Shown: positions 1 through 14,000 of the stretch, one piece after another
Numbering within the stretch: the stretch's first letter is position 1
How the letters are laid out: the number at the start of each line of letters is the position of its first letter
Source of the DNA: Pomphorhynchus laevis
Lineage: Eukaryota > Acanthocephala > Palaeacanthocephala > Echinorhynchida > Pomphorhynchidae
Assembly: GCA_012934845.2 (NCBI GenBank)
Contig: WNNJ02002901.1
Location: 62,001-126,000, forward strand
DNA: 64,000 nt
Direction: 5' to 3'
Program-made: the position numbers and the translations under genes
Notes under the pieces: generated by a model
Told to the model about the DNA's origin: nothing
Seen by the model: only the letters and a program-made list of their open reading frames with translations
Database searches by the model: none

Positions 1-1
1 T

Positions 2-445
2 TTGACAAAAATGTTACCGACCATGAAAATTTTGCTGTCGGAGCTATCAAACAATAACGAAATCATGGAAAATTTATACAAAATTCCAGCAGGAAAAGAT
101 GAACCAAAGGTAAAGTATTACAGCAAATCCGATAACAAGAAGGTTAGTTGTGTTTTTGACTGTTCCTTGCAGGAAGAACTCCCGTCGGGGAGAAAGCTCG
201 ACAACCTGATATATATTAAGTTTAAAATGCCGATTGAAAGATCAAAAATTTATACAACTTTCCTGAGGGATTTTACAAACTTACATAAAAAGCATGTCAT
301 ATATAACCCTATCAGATATTATGAATCTGAAATTAGACTATCGTTCGTATCTTCAGAATTAGCAGAAGAATTTACTAAATTTACCAATAAGTATTCCAGC
401 TCACTATGTGGCATACAATATAAGCCTATTAATGCATCAATCTAA
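2..445 (+). pseudogene. LINE ORF1 N-terminal part (copy A)
   Basis: Open at the left window edge; 147 codons. The segment around IYTTFLRDFTNLHKKHVIYN and SELAEEFTKFTNK lines up by eye with the ORF1 copy at 8391-8657 (DQILRTLVSRSKNIIILNST, GLANKYINFVTDN), so both come from one LINE family. A Cys-rich zinc-knuckle region follows in other frames, which makes an ORF1 (nucleic-acid-binding protein of an APE-type LINE) the best reading. A host gene is unlikely given the downstream decay. Confidence 0.6.
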
Positions 446-599
446 ATCTACAATCTTCCACTATAAATTGGAGTCGACGAACCGAGTGTATTTGAAAAAA
501 GTTTTAATCTTAAAAATACAAGATTTTTAAAAGGAAAGAGCGGCAACCACTGCCGATAGCGTTTGCATCAACACCAGTTGACAATGCAGAGTTTCTAGC

Positions 600-1240
600 A
601 AAATCAAGTTGCAATCCATTTATGGGTCGCAAAATTAAATTTACCCACATTGGAACTGACGCATGCACGTTCTCGCATTGCGCAAAATGCCATAAATGGG
701 GGAATTGGTGTTCTAAATGTGGTATCTCACCCTGTTGCGGATTATGCAAAAAAAGACTGCATTTCCAAGAACAATTGTAATAATACACCTGTCTGTATCA
801 ATTGCGGAGGGTCATACCCCGCGTGGTCAAGAAAATGCAGATTTTTCAATGAATATAAGAACAGACACATTAGCTCCAATGATATTAATTTAAACTCAAA
901 CCGGACCTTCATCACAACAGCATCCTGTCCAACAGCTTCCAGCTGTCTCTCGAACCGGTACAAAGAAATGAAAAAATGATTGCCTCATTGATTGGGACGC
1001 TTTTTGGATAACATACTACTTCGGATATCTCAGTACTTCACCTCTGATTGCAGCACCTAAATCTAATGAGATGAATACGTATGCGCATAACTTAAATAAC
1101 TTATATCCGGTGCGCTTTCCGAAGAAGGGTATAGCGTTGTCTGTACAGAAGATAAATGAAGATAATGCCCGGGGCAATTGAACTCCGACAACTGGGAGTG
1201 GGAAGGGGGACCTTTCCCCCTCTTGTTTCAACTAAGGAGG
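600..1240 (+). pseudogene. LINE ORF1 zinc-knuckle region and tail (copy A)
   Basis: Across two frames one reads a Cys/His-rich block (CTFSHCAKCHKWGNWCSKC) and then CINCGGSYPAWSRKC, the CCHC knuckle typical of Jockey/R1-like LINE ORF1 proteins, followed by a hydrophilic stretch ending near 978. Frameshifts separate the blocks. The G+C-richer tail to about 1240 resembles the ORF1 end of copy B near 9150-9230. No RT follows, so the copy is 3'-truncated here. Confidence 0.6.
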
Positions 1241-1510
1241 ACTATCCCCTTCTAGCTAATCCGTTACAATGCAGAGTAATCAATGATCACAATAGCAGTT
1301 GCATGCTAAATTAAATTAAAAATTAAACATGAAATGTTTGTTAGACCGCTGTCGAGGATTAACCATCCTTGACAGCATTAAATAATAATTAATAAATGGA
1401 TAAATAAATCACTTAATCTTGTCCAGGATTAATGCAGATATAAAATAATAAACAATATTATTATACGCGTAAGAAAAAATTATTTTTTAAGACGTCCCGC
1501 CCTGGTATTC

Positions 1511-1690
1511 TATATTATATAATTATAATATATAATTAATATATAATATATTAATCATATTAATTATAATATATAATTAATATATAATATATTAATCATA
1601 TTAATTATAATATATAATTAATATATAATATATTAATCATATTAATTATAATATATAACTAATAAATATTAATATAATAATATATACTAT
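1511..1690. repeat. 41-bp A+T tandem repeat, about four copies
   Basis: The word TAATTATAATATATAATTAA recurs at 1520, 1561, 1602 and 1643, a constant 41-bp step. The unit is almost pure A+T and partly self-complementary. Confidence 0.9.
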
Positions 1691-1939
1691 TATATATAAT
1701 ATATTAAATATATTATACGTGTTTCCCATTTCCAACTAAACATTACTGCATAGTTGGAAAAACATTGCTGTAATGATCATTTGCATCTGATCATTTTAAG
1801 CCGGTGCAAATGTATCAAGCATTTTTATTTATTTAGTTTAATTTTATTTATTAATAAGTTGTTATTTTTTTCCTTACTCAACTTTCTTAAAAACAAATAT
1901 ATAATATAAATAAAGAGTATCACAAAATTCTAAACTTAC

Positions 1940-2005
1940 AGCGTTTCTAGACTGCTTATTCCCAAATCACCATAAAGTTTTCTTAATTTATTAAAACGAA
2001 GATCT
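1940..2005 (-). CDS. LRR exon (most 3' one seen)
   Basis: Acceptor TTTAATAG, donor GTAAGT, 66 nt, phase 2. Reads LDLRFNKLRKLYGDLGISS then LETL. A good donor follows, so the gene continues to the left, but no further exon was recognised between 1 and 1,940. Confidence 0.85.
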
Positions 2006-5000
2006 CTATTAAAAATAAAATGAAATATTATCTTATTGAAATATTATTATCTCTAGTGAAAATAAAAAATGCATTTGACAATTAGCAGCTATTACTCACA
2101 GATATTTCAAATTCTTTCCAAACAAACGGAAGGTGAACGAATTTAACTTATTGCGCCTTAAATCTCTGTAAAATATAAATTTCAAAACATTTGAATCATC
2201 AAATATTCATTCAAATGCACTTTATTAATAATTTGAATATGAAATATAATTGATTAAAGATTTCAAATAAATTATTGACACACCCATCTCTGAAATCTAA
2301 TTTATCTGTTGAAATAAACTAACGATTGTTTAATGTATAACGCAAATACAAATTCATAATATCTAAAATTCGAAAAAAAGTTCATTATTTAATAATTATT
2401 AATTTTTAATAATTATTACTTTTTTATAATAAAAGAATTTTAATTACATACATGTAAAAAAGCATCTTGAAATATTAAGTATCTTAATTCACTTGAAAAG
2501 AGCGTTCAAACAATGCTCAATCATCAACCCAATAACATTCTTTTTAAATTCTTTGAATATAAACTTAGATGATACAGAAATTGTCAGTGCTATAGTAGAA
2601 ATTACACAAGAGAATACATCAAAGATTGGGAACATCTTAGTAATTCAAATGATATCAACCCAAATTCGAATGGATTAATAAAACCATTTGGAGAATAAAT
2701 GATCCTAAAAGGTATACTCTATTAAAAAGTACGATGTACAAAAATAAGCTCCAATTTGATTCCACATATTCTGAAAAAAGATCTTGTCTTATTGATTTTA
2801 TCTTTGATGTAATATATAAATTTGATGGTGATGGGGTAACATCAACATCAAAAATTGCATTGATTTTGTGTAGTGTTCTAAAAAAACCTATTCTATAAGT
2901 TTGATAAATAAACTATTTTATTCTTTAGGGCTACTTTGAATATTTATGTTTTTATCCTGAAAAAATATATTTAATGTATAAAAGATTCCAGGCAATAATA
3001 ATAAAATAACAGCATGTATTTAGTATTTAAAAATGAACCTTCCGTTCATAAGTATTATCCATAAGCTCAAATATATTTGCCAGCTAAACAAGTTAAAAAT
3101 TCACGATAAGCCAATTCTATAAAATGAATTTAAATAATTAATATTTAATTAAAAATAATTAAGTATTAATTATGAATAAACGATGAAATTTCATTTTAAA
3201 TGGAAATATGATAATATTTCTATAATATTATGAATATATACATTGAATGTTATTTAAAAATGAAATATAATAAAGATAATTTTCTTCATATTTAGTATTT
3301 TGACAAGTTTTATTGATTTGGTAACAAACGCTTTAAAACGATGAAAAAATTAATATTTTTAGATTTGAATAATTAATATGGGAAATCAAAAAATAATAAT
3401 TAAATTATGCGAAATAGATCGAAAACATTATGGATAAAGCTAAATATCATATTTAAACAAAAAAATTTAATCCAAAATTTTTTAATATTTTACAATATCG
3501 GAATCGTATCGACCAATTACGAAATAAATTTATTAATAATTAAATTTCGACGCCTTCTGTAAGACAGCATCAAAACAAAGTTACTTACGCGAGCATCATC
3601 AGAAAAAAGTTTATATTAATTAGGAAACAAATTTTTAAATGCTATCTCACTTACAATTGCTGCAAATTAGACAATTGTGTTCGATTAAATATTATAATGC
3701 GATCGATTTTATTGCGGACAAGAGATCTTAAACAGTTATTCTGTGAATTTTAAACCTTTGAGAAAACGTACAAAATTCGAAGTTGCTTATTCCGGCGAAG
3801 ATGTTTCAAATTAAGTACTTTAAGTTGACAATGAGTACATGATCTGCAAATATAAATTGAATGTTAGCAAAATAATTTGAGTGTCTTACAGCTCTTTGAT
3901 TTCTCTCATGTTCTTGAGAAATTTGAGATTTGAAATAGCGTTATAATCCAATGTTCTAAATTTAAAAGGTAACTTTTCCACAAAATATTATTTCTGTAGA
4001 ATACGTTGTAAGGACTAAACTATAGTTATAATTTTAATATTTCTTTATTATTATTTAATATAATCTTTACTTACTTTTAATTTTACTTACGTGTTACATA
4101 AGTAATATTATAGATATATATATGGAAATAATTATAATTATAGAATTATATAATTTTAGAAATATACATATGTTTTTAGAGTTATTTTACTTAATTATGC
4201 TTTTCAAAATTACAACTATATTTTCCGTATAAACGAATTTACGGTCAAAAAGTTCTAGAAGATTTATTTTTAAAGCTTTATGGTTTTTAATCTGAAAACA
4301 AAATAATTATCAGGTTAAACATAACCGTTAGTGAAAACGAAACAATATAAATTAATGATCTTACATTATATTACGTTATTTTCAGACTATAAACAGGATA
4401 GTCGGATTTGCATCCGTAGTTTAGTTATTTGTGAAGACGTCCAATCAGCTATATCTCCTACTTGAGTCACGGATTTGTTCACTGACGTGGCCATCTTCTA
4501 CTCAATATCGCATGCAATTCATGCCATTGTGCTCTAAGTCATGACGAATGGTGTTGTCATTTACATTATTTGCACCGTCTTCGAAACGTTTTGAGTTTAG
4601 CCAGCTCGCAAGATTCAACTTCTTTGTCTGGCCAATGTACTGTTTTACGCATATATAGCAAATGCCTACATATCTTACTCCCGTTGTCTCACAGGTATGC
4701 TCTCCTTTCATGTTGAAGTATTCACAGCTAATAGTACTATTGACCACTGTACAATTCTACATTGAGAAGCAAGTTTTATATGGGTTGTCTTTACAAAGTG
4801 ATCATCGTAATTCAATTGAATTACACAATCTGTCTGATAAATAATATCTAATGTTAGCACCCAAGTGAAAGCGTACTTATACTTTTATAGAATGTGGTAG
4901 AGTTTGGTAGCATGTGAATTCTGCTCTGAATTTCGTCAAATATCGGATGAAGAAGTAAAATTATCAGTATTCTATTTTTCTAGTCTTAGGATGTAGTACA

Positions 5001-8000
5001 TCATAGCTTGTCATTTCGCACAGATTATTGAATTCAGCTCGAATGATGGAGATGTTGTAACCACTTTTAATTATATGAATCTTCCAGTCCTCTAGTTTGT
5101 TATCAAAATCGTAGAATAGCGAGCATATTCGATTCATTATCAGTGCTTCGCTATAAATATCGTTACATTTGATCGAGCTTTGATGACTGCTATAAGAATG
5201 TTTTGCATATTTACGGATTCGGACTTCATGTTAGCAGTTATCTCGAACGAACTTTCTGAAAGAAATAGGGATACATCCAATGAATACATCCAATTAGTTT
5301 ATTATATTTGTGCTACCTTTGAATGTAGGTTTCAATCCATCAAGGCTAGTAATATGCTGAAACTCTAATAAACTACACTTCAAGTTTAATTTCAATTGTT
5401 TATTTTTTACTGATGCTTACGCTTAACTAGATAACTATTTTATTTTCTTACTGAAAATAAAGGATTTATTAAAAATATTACGTATTTATTATGAATAAAC
5501 GATGAAATTTCATTTTAAATGGAAATATGATAATATTTCTCTAATATTATGAATATATACATTGAATGTTATTTAAAAATGAAATATAATAAAGATAATT
5601 TTCTTCATATTTAGTATTTTGACAAGTTTTATTGATTTGGTAACAAACGCTTTAAAACAATGAAAAAATTAATATTTTTAGATTTGAATAATTAATATGG
5701 GAAATCAAAAAAAAATAATTAAATTATGCGAAATAGATCGAAAACATTATGGATAAAGCTAAATATCATATTTAAACAAAAAAATTTAATCCAAAATTTT
5801 TTAATATTTTACAATATCGGAATCGTATCGACCAATTACGAAATAAATTTATTAATAATTAAATTTCGACGCCTTCTGTAAGACAGCATCAAAACAAAGT
5901 TACTTACGCGAGCATCATCAGAAAAAAGTTTATATTAATTAGGAAACAAATTTTTAAATGCTATCTCACTTACAATTGCTGCAAATTAGACAATTGTGTT
6001 CGATTAAATATTATAATGCGATCGATTTTATTGCGGACAAGAGATCTTAAACAGTTATTCTGTGAATTTTAAACCTTTGAGAAAACGTACAAAATTCGAA
6101 GTTGCTTATTCCGGCGAAGATGTTTCAAATTAAGTACTTTAAGTTGACAATGAGTACATGATCTGCAAATATAAATTGAATGTTAGCAAAGTAATTTGAG
6201 TGTCTTACAGCTCTTTGATTTCTCTCATGTTCTTGAGAAATTTGAGATTTGAAATAGCGTTATAATCCAATTTTCTAAATTTAAAAGGTAACTTTTCCAC
6301 AAAATATTATTTCTGTAGAATACGTTGTAAGGATAAAATTCTTGATTTAAACTTGCTGCGTTTTACAGTTTTTAAAATTATACATCATCTGTTGTTTTTA
6401 TTCGTATTTTATTGATTGTTGAATTTAAATCATTTCAATAGTAGGGAAATTAAATATTATTATAAAATTTATATTATTGGAGCAAGATTAGCTCGAATAT
6501 TTAAAAACTTATAAATATAATTTCGCCAAATTATATTAAACGTGTGTAATTTATAATTTATAATTTTAGATTATACGAAAGTTTAGCCAAAGTTTGTTAA
6601 TGTTTACAAACAACTCTTTTCTTTTATGTAAAAAATATTAAAAAGTGATGTACAAGATAGTCTCTAATCTAGAAAGTTTGTTTCAAACGATTTCAGCTCC
6701 CTATATGTTGATTATATATAAATCATATATAATCAATTATCATATAAATTTCAATAGTATAAAAATTTTATTGTGATCATATACAATGATGAAATTATAC
6801 TTTAAATGTATTTAATGTATTTTAGAATTTTTAACTTACCATTAAATATTTAACTGTAACTACTAGCCTACTTTACATTTTTTATCAATAACTTGACGGT
6901 GATTTAGAAAATTACCGTCAAGTAAATCTTTTTATGTTTACTAAAAAGATTTACTTAAAGAACAAATTGTATTATTTGAAGCACAAATATCAAACCAGTT
7001 TATATCATTTAATTAAAGGTTGTTACAGTTTGAATAATACACATTTAATAGCATTTTATACATAAATTCATCGTTGTTTAAAATGAACAACGATGAATAG
7101 GGAGTTGTTCAATTTAAACAACTCCCTATAGGGAGTTTATATTATACATAAATTCATCGCTGAGTAGGGTGTAAGGAAACAATCTATTGAGACAACCTTA
7201 CAATATTTCACTGATCACTATCAGCATCATTACATAATCAGAATATAAAGCCCAAATTAAATTATTAAATAATTATTATTAGATAATAATAATTATTATT
7301 AGTTAATTAATAATTAATTAATATTATTAATTATTAATTTCTTTAATTAAACTAATTAGTATTAGATAATTAAACTATAAAACATAAATCTTTAACATCA
7401 AGAGAAAATTAGGTCGAAATGCACTTAATTAAAGATGATATGTGATAAATTAAAGAAATTAAAAGACTAAATTTAAAATTTAGTTTTTAGTTCACAAAAA
7501 ATATAGATATCGGTAACCATTATATCGGTAACCGATAAATCTCTGCTCCTAAAGTCACCCAAAGGCGGGATTGGTTGGGGAGATTAAGTGGCTCTTAATT
7601 ATGTAGGGTTAGTGACTCCTCTAAAACTTTGTCACTACTTATGCTGCCAATCCAACTTGACACTCTACCAGAGTGTCATAAAAAATGCTGTAGTCCGATT
7701 TATTACATTAAAACAGCGACCTTTCATCCGATTCTGATAATGCGATTGATTTAATTAATCACAATTAAGTTATACTCAATATGTCAATGGTATTAAACTA
7801 CTGTGCCCTGCACATTAATGTGCCGCGATATGTTTACTTGTTCAAAATCAACACTGAAATGCCTTCAAATTCAAGCAAATATATGCAGCTTAAACTTTTC
7901 TTATCACAAACAATCCATTCTTGATTCGAAATGAAAACACTCCAAAAAGAAAAATAAATCAATAAACAGATTTGTCACGTCTTTATACAACGAATCGGTA

Positions 8001-11000
8001 CCTTAATTATATTTCCAAACTTGTTTACCGTTTTAGACGTTTTTCTAGTAAGTTCTGCATAAACTTAAACGGTCACACCTGGTGTACGCTTGGAAATGAA
8101 CGTTATACACAATAAACTGTTATAGTACGTTACTAATCATATGTCATATTTAGTGCTGGATCAACATAACGTTTATAAGTGGATGCTGGTTTTTATATCT
8201 GGATTTTGATATAAAGCAAAATTATGATTGAAAATCAACACTGAAATGTCAACAAATTCCAGGAATTCCCTACAAATTTGTCTTAAAAATGTTCAAACGA
8301 CTCAAGTTTTAAAGGTGAAGTTTTAATTTTGGAAAATAAATATGATTATGCTTCTGCCGAGCTTCCACTAATGAAAAAGCTAGCTCACCGTTGCTAGTAT
8401 CCGTTGCACATATTATTCCAATTTCAATGGACAAATATTTTGACCAAATTTTGCGAACCTTAGTCTCCAGATCCAAGAACATAATTATACTTAACTCTAC
8501 TAGACTAGCCGGTAAAAATTACTGTATTTCATTCATGATATCCGGCCTCGCCAATAAATACATAAATTTCGTTACGGACAATCTGTCTCATAAAGCCACA
8601 GTTAGTATATGCCAATCCCAACAACAATTAAAATCACGAATATTACGCCCGAGGTAGACACAGCGGACATTGACATTACGGCATTGGAGAGAATGTACAA
8701 TATCTCGAACATCAAATTCATCAAGGGTAAAGGTACACCCACTTACTTATAACATTCGGTTCACATCAGAGGATAATGATATCCTTTTGAAATCGGCTTT
8801 CAACCCCTTCTTGGGGTATAACCTGAAGATCCAGATCATAGAATGCAACAATTTGACTTACCCCCATTGCAGCAATTGTCGTGCATGGGGGCACTGGAGC
8901 TCCTCATGTCGCAATTAGAAATGTTAAGGGCTCTGAGCATCAAAGGAAGACAAACATTATCTGCCATGCAGTGCTGTAGTAGAGACTATGTCAAAAAATC
9001 TAATGAATGCGTTTCTAACGCCAGTCACATATCCATCAACACCCCAAGACAAACAATCCAAAAAGGCACTCCTCCACGAGCACAATAGCTCCCTGAAGAT
9101 TCACAAGCACTGGAAGACTTAAGTATTAAACAGGGATATAATGATAACTCTCCCTTCGTTCAGGGAGTAGTCAGTGGGTCCGCTGTTAAGGCTGGAAGGC
9201 GGAATGGCAACCTCCCCCTCTAGGCCTAACTAGTGGGTTCGCCGTTCTTTCTGGTTCCACCTTTGCATTGGAAGTAATTCCGAACCGTTTTCACTTAACG
9301 TCTATCAGTGAAATTCGGGAGGTGCTTCTGCCCTTAGTATTATATATGGTCAAGATGGAGATGTTACAGACCTTCAGAAATCTATATCGATCCGGTATCT
9401 CCAGAACATTCCTCGGTTTCTTTTAAAGTTAATATCCTCCCACTTTACTTTGTACATAACCCCACTTCATTTATATTCTTCTTAAGGTCGTTAAACGTTA
9501 TTTAAATGCTACTTAAGATCATCCCTCCTATTTAACTATTCTTGTCCAGACATGTCTTGTTTACCAATAACAGTCTAGAAGAACGGTAAACGTATCAGTA
9601 TAGCGAAAATCTGTATTCGGTCAGGAGATATTCACAAGAACCGTGAACTCTTGGACCGTATAAAGGGTAGCGGCTATGACATGTTACTTGATGACTTCAA
9701 CGACAGAACTGGTCGTTGGATTTATGCAGCACTTCGCAGATCTAGGAACGTTTATCTTATACAAATCAATATACCCTACCTTTCATTGTACAAAAACAAA
9801 TTCGCTCCTCTATATACTACAATAGAGGTGGCTCCTATTGAGTAGTCGCGCCAAAAACTGTCCACCTCATATGACTTACTTCGCTGACGATTAGAGGAAG
9901 GCACGCTGCTGAGGAGGAGATTTCACTTTGATCCAATCAGAGTAGCCTTCTTCCAGACAGCTATCCGACTCTTCCCAGTCGTGGGAAATTCGATTCTGAC
10001 CCTACTTAATTCATATCTCGCTTCGCAAGCTATCGCGATACTTTCGATAAAGGTCGGTTATTCCATCCACCTCCAATGAAACTCAAGGTCCTAGCTAAAA
10101 CGCTATGCCTTCCTAATCTTTATGTTTCTCTCAAGCAGGCTCTCTTAAAAGAATACTGCAGCACTAGAGATAGGTCCCAGTTGAATTGAGAGAGCAATCA
10201 TCGCTCGTCTTAATCCATCTCAGTCTTCATGCTGGAACATATTAAAGAAGGAGAAGTTTGTCTGCTAGAAAGAGAAGGCATCAGGTTGGATTGACAGTAT
10301 AAGTCTTAACAAAGTTTTGAAGAAGTCACTATCCCTACATAATTTTGGAATCATTCAATTTTCACAACCAATCCCGTCTTGAGGTAAATTCAGGAAAAGG
10401 GATTTATCGATTACCGATATCTTAAATTCCTAAGGTGGACTTCCTAGCACCTACAGATGCCATTCCCCACTCTCTTCTAGTGTCTGTCAGCTTTTGCAAT
10501 TGAATAGAGAAGAGAATCCCCATCAATATACTGTTAGCGTCACCATCCTATGTGGCCCGCATTAATATTATCCGCAGAATATTTTTAGCAACAAAAAAAC
10601 TGTTTCATGCCCTAAAGATTCGCGCCTTATTTCGATACAAAACTCCTTAATATCCAACTACGAAAAGCGCTTGTGCATAGAATCCGCCACTATCTAAGTA
10701 GGCGTAAATTAATCTCACCATGTACCCATGGATTTGTCAGTGTTTGCCCAGTCCATTCAGCAGTTGGTGAGGTGCACCTGTTCTGTCAGTACAACAGTCA
10801 TCAGCTCATTGTGACTGTTTTCCTTGAGTTTTCCGCTGTATTTAACCCAATTTCCATTCCATTTGTCCCTCGGGTTGTCTGCGAGAATTGTTAACAGGGT
10901 GGGGATACTGCTGTACACCAAACGTTTATTTTATGAAGACGAACACGATGCTCGTTAGCTCCACTCTAGTACAGGTATGCCTCAAGGCTCCCCACATTCT

Positions 11001-14000
11001 TCTATCTTATATCTTGATGCCTCTATCGTAATCTTTCAGACATTTAAACGCGATCAACATTTAGTGGTATACGACGATCAGTTAACCACTTCCAATCTTA
11101 TTCTCAACTCATCTAAATCGCAGGTGATCGTATTTAATGGTGCTCTTGCATCAAAGACAAAACTAAAGAGATTAGCAATCTCTGATCTCTTTTCCATATT
11201 GAACAATCAATCATTTCCTACCTTTACACATCGAGTAAAATACCTGGGGTGCACCATTACGGTTAAATGGTCGACTGGACCTGACTTGATTAAATTGAAG
11301 AGTGTACTGAAGAGAGCTAGGTGGGCCATGAAACGGGCTTAACATTTGTCATTAAGTGAGAAAGCTCAGGTGCGCCTATGTGGTACCTGGGCAATCTCGG
11401 GATAAGTCTTTTTTTAGAGGACTTCCCCTATAGGAAAAACCATTGTTTATTAGGGTACTCATCTAGCAATTTTTAATCATTGTCCCCCTCGACTGGACCC
11501 TCAAGTGTGTGAGAGAGCCTGAGTTGTTCAAACGGAAGGCGGTTCATAAGTGTAGGTTCGAGAAATCTGGTCCCATTTGCCCATTATTATAAGAAGACAG
11601 CATATCTAAAATAGTCTGTTATTGTCGTATTTTTCTACTATGACATTTTTCATTTATGCGTGTATTAACATATTTGTTAATCCTGTTTATTTTGTTATTA
11701 AGAAAATCTTTATTATTATGATTACTTGTGTGCAGCGAAAAATTGTAAAATAAGGTAAGTATTTATTTTTTAAATACTGAAATAAAATATATTCATTTAA
11801 AATAATTATACTTAATAATTAAATTATCCATTTAAATTTTAATTTTAATTTTTAGCTTTTTAAATTTTGCAAAAATTTAAAATACCAAAAAAGGTAAAAT
11901 TATGATAAATAAATATTATTTCCAAAATGGTGCCAAAGTTGTTCTGGAAATTAATGACAAATTTGACTTAATTGTGTAAATAAAGATCATACTGTTTATT
12001 AAATACATTTAGATAATATAATATATTTATATATTAAGAAAATATATAAAAATTAAACTATTTGAATAACATTAAAAAATGTACCAATTTCAACTGAACT
12101 CACACAACTTCCACATTACAATTTGTATTTTTGTCTACTTCAATTTTTTGTAGATTACCATGCATCAAAATCCTTAACACAGTTCAAACCGTAAAATAGC
12201 AAAAAGCAATTTGCAATTAGGTACGTACACAGATTGTAGCTGTCGCATTTCACAAAAGTCTTTCAGCGTGAGTACAGTAGAGGTAAATTTAAAATTAATC
12301 ATTGATCTACAAAATATTAGAAATTCAGATTTTTAACAAAATGATTATAACAAAACTAGAAGATACTAATTTGAAATCTAAATATAATTTTGATTGCAAA
12401 TTTCTAAGAACTTAGATTTATTTAGAATACGACGGCATTCTTCTAGAAACCATAGTTAGACCGAAAACACATATTTTGATGAATTATCCTTATTCTCATA
12501 CGTATTCTATTATTTATTATTCATTTCATAAAAATTGACTTTTATTTTAAATTTAAATTTTTTATTTAACTTTATATAAGTTATGTAAAATTTTATAACA
12601 ATTTATCTCAAATGATACCATTCCGCGTGAATTTTTGTAATCATATAAGCCCGGCTCGAAAAAAGAAAACAGTAATAGATACCGTTTCGTCATGAGCCGA
12701 CAAAGATACCTGCGCCTGCATTTGCCAGTGCTTTTGCTAATGATCCTATTTGGTGAAAGAGTAGTGCTGATTTAGCACTCTATGAGGTTACTAAAAGGTG
12801 TTCTAGTACCTCATACACATGATTCGTTTATTGCAGTCTGCTAGTCATCCTCTGCATCCAGCAGTGGGAGGGATCTGGCACTGATGAGTCATTGTGATGA
12901 CGAAACGGTATCTATTACTGTTTTCGTTTTTCGTTCGCGTCTGGCTTATATAATTACAAAAATTCACGCGAAATTGTATCATCTGAGATATATTCATATT
13001 AGAAGAAGTGAACCGGCATAAAGATACCTTGTGCTGGCATTTGTCAGTGCTTTTGCTAATGATCCTATTTTGTGAAGCTGTAGTGCTGGTTCAGCACTCT
13101 ACGATGATGTTGCTAGAGGTTTTCTAGTACATCATTTACAAGATTCGTTGATTGCCGTCTGCTAGTCCTCATCTGCATCCAGATGTGGGAGGGATCTGAC
13201 ACTTACGAGTGATTGTGATGACGAAACCGCATATATTACTGATTTCGTCTTTCTTTCGTGTCGGGCTTATATGATTACAAAAAAAAATCACGCGGAATAG
13301 TATCATTTGAGATAATTTTATATTAGAAGTAAGCCGATATAAAGATACATTGTGCTGGCATTTGTCAGTGCTTTCGCTAATGATCCTATTTGGTGAAGTT
13401 GTAGTGCTGGTTCAGTACTCTACGATGATGTTACTAGATGTTATCTAGTGCATTATTTACAAGATTCTTTGATTGCCGTCTGCTAGTCTTCCTCTGCATC
13501 CAGCAGTGGGAAGGATCTGGCACTGGTGAGTCATTGTGATAACATAACGGTATCTATTACTGTTTTCGTTTTGCCTTCGCGTAAGGCTTATATGCTTATA
13601 ACAATTATTTATAATTATAAAAAATCTAAAATATATGTAAAAATAAAATTAAACAGCAAAAAGTTAAATATATAAATAAGCAAAAGATTATTAAAAATAA
13701 ATTAAAATTCTTAAATGAAAATCTTTATGGACAATAAAAATAAACTTTCTATCAAAATAAGAAACTTGATAATCAAATTTCATCAGAGGAAATACGTCCT
13801 TAGCACGTGTTTAGCCCGCTGTTATGTTTAGTCGATGAATAGGGTCCGAAACCTGATAACAAAGCAATTTCTCCTGATGACCTTTAATTCTTATTCTGAT
13901 ACAACGTCTGTTATTTATTTGTCAATTCATAAAAATTGACTTTTATTTTAAATTTCAATTTCAAATTTTAACTTGATTTAAATTATAAAAAATCTTATAA

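Larger units (their letters stand above)
3163..4014. repeat. Direct duplication, left copy (852 bp)
   Basis: Matches 5482-6333 at a constant offset of 2,319 bp with about six substitutions and no net indel, so the duplication is recent. It contains two LRR exons. The 1.47 kb between the copies carries a PLE fragment. Confidence 0.95.
5482..6333. repeat. Direct duplication, right copy (852 bp)
   Basis: Second copy of 3163-4014. Both ends stop abruptly in unrelated A+T-rich sequence. Confidence 0.95.
8380..11590 (+). mobile_element. APE-type LINE, long decayed copy (copy B)
   Basis: Holds the parts of a two-ORF LINE in order: ORF1 N-terminus (8391-8657), ORF1 RNA-binding and CCHC region (8611-9090), endonuclease (about 9640-9845), reverse transcriptase (about 10,640-11,340) and a G+C-richer 3' tail to 11,590. 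From 10,530 it runs parallel to the better copy at 41,850-43,090 (same MPQGSP, SNLILNS, KYLG and LKRARWA words). Many frameshifts and stops mark an old copy. The Jockey/I/R1 side of the LINEs is likeliest from the CCHC ORF1 and APE endonuclease, but the clade is not settled. Confidence 0.75.

Noticed and set aside
3163-6333. The 852-bp direct repeats as terminal repeats of an element
   Set aside because: Each copy contains two spliceable LRR exons, and the interior (1.47 kb) holds only the end of a PLE on the minus strand; an exon-bearing segmental duplication explains it better.
7500-7700. A tRNA or small nuclear RNA gene
   Set aside because: There are hairpins and a G+C-richer patch, but no A/B-box or cloverleaf and no recognised snRNA motif.
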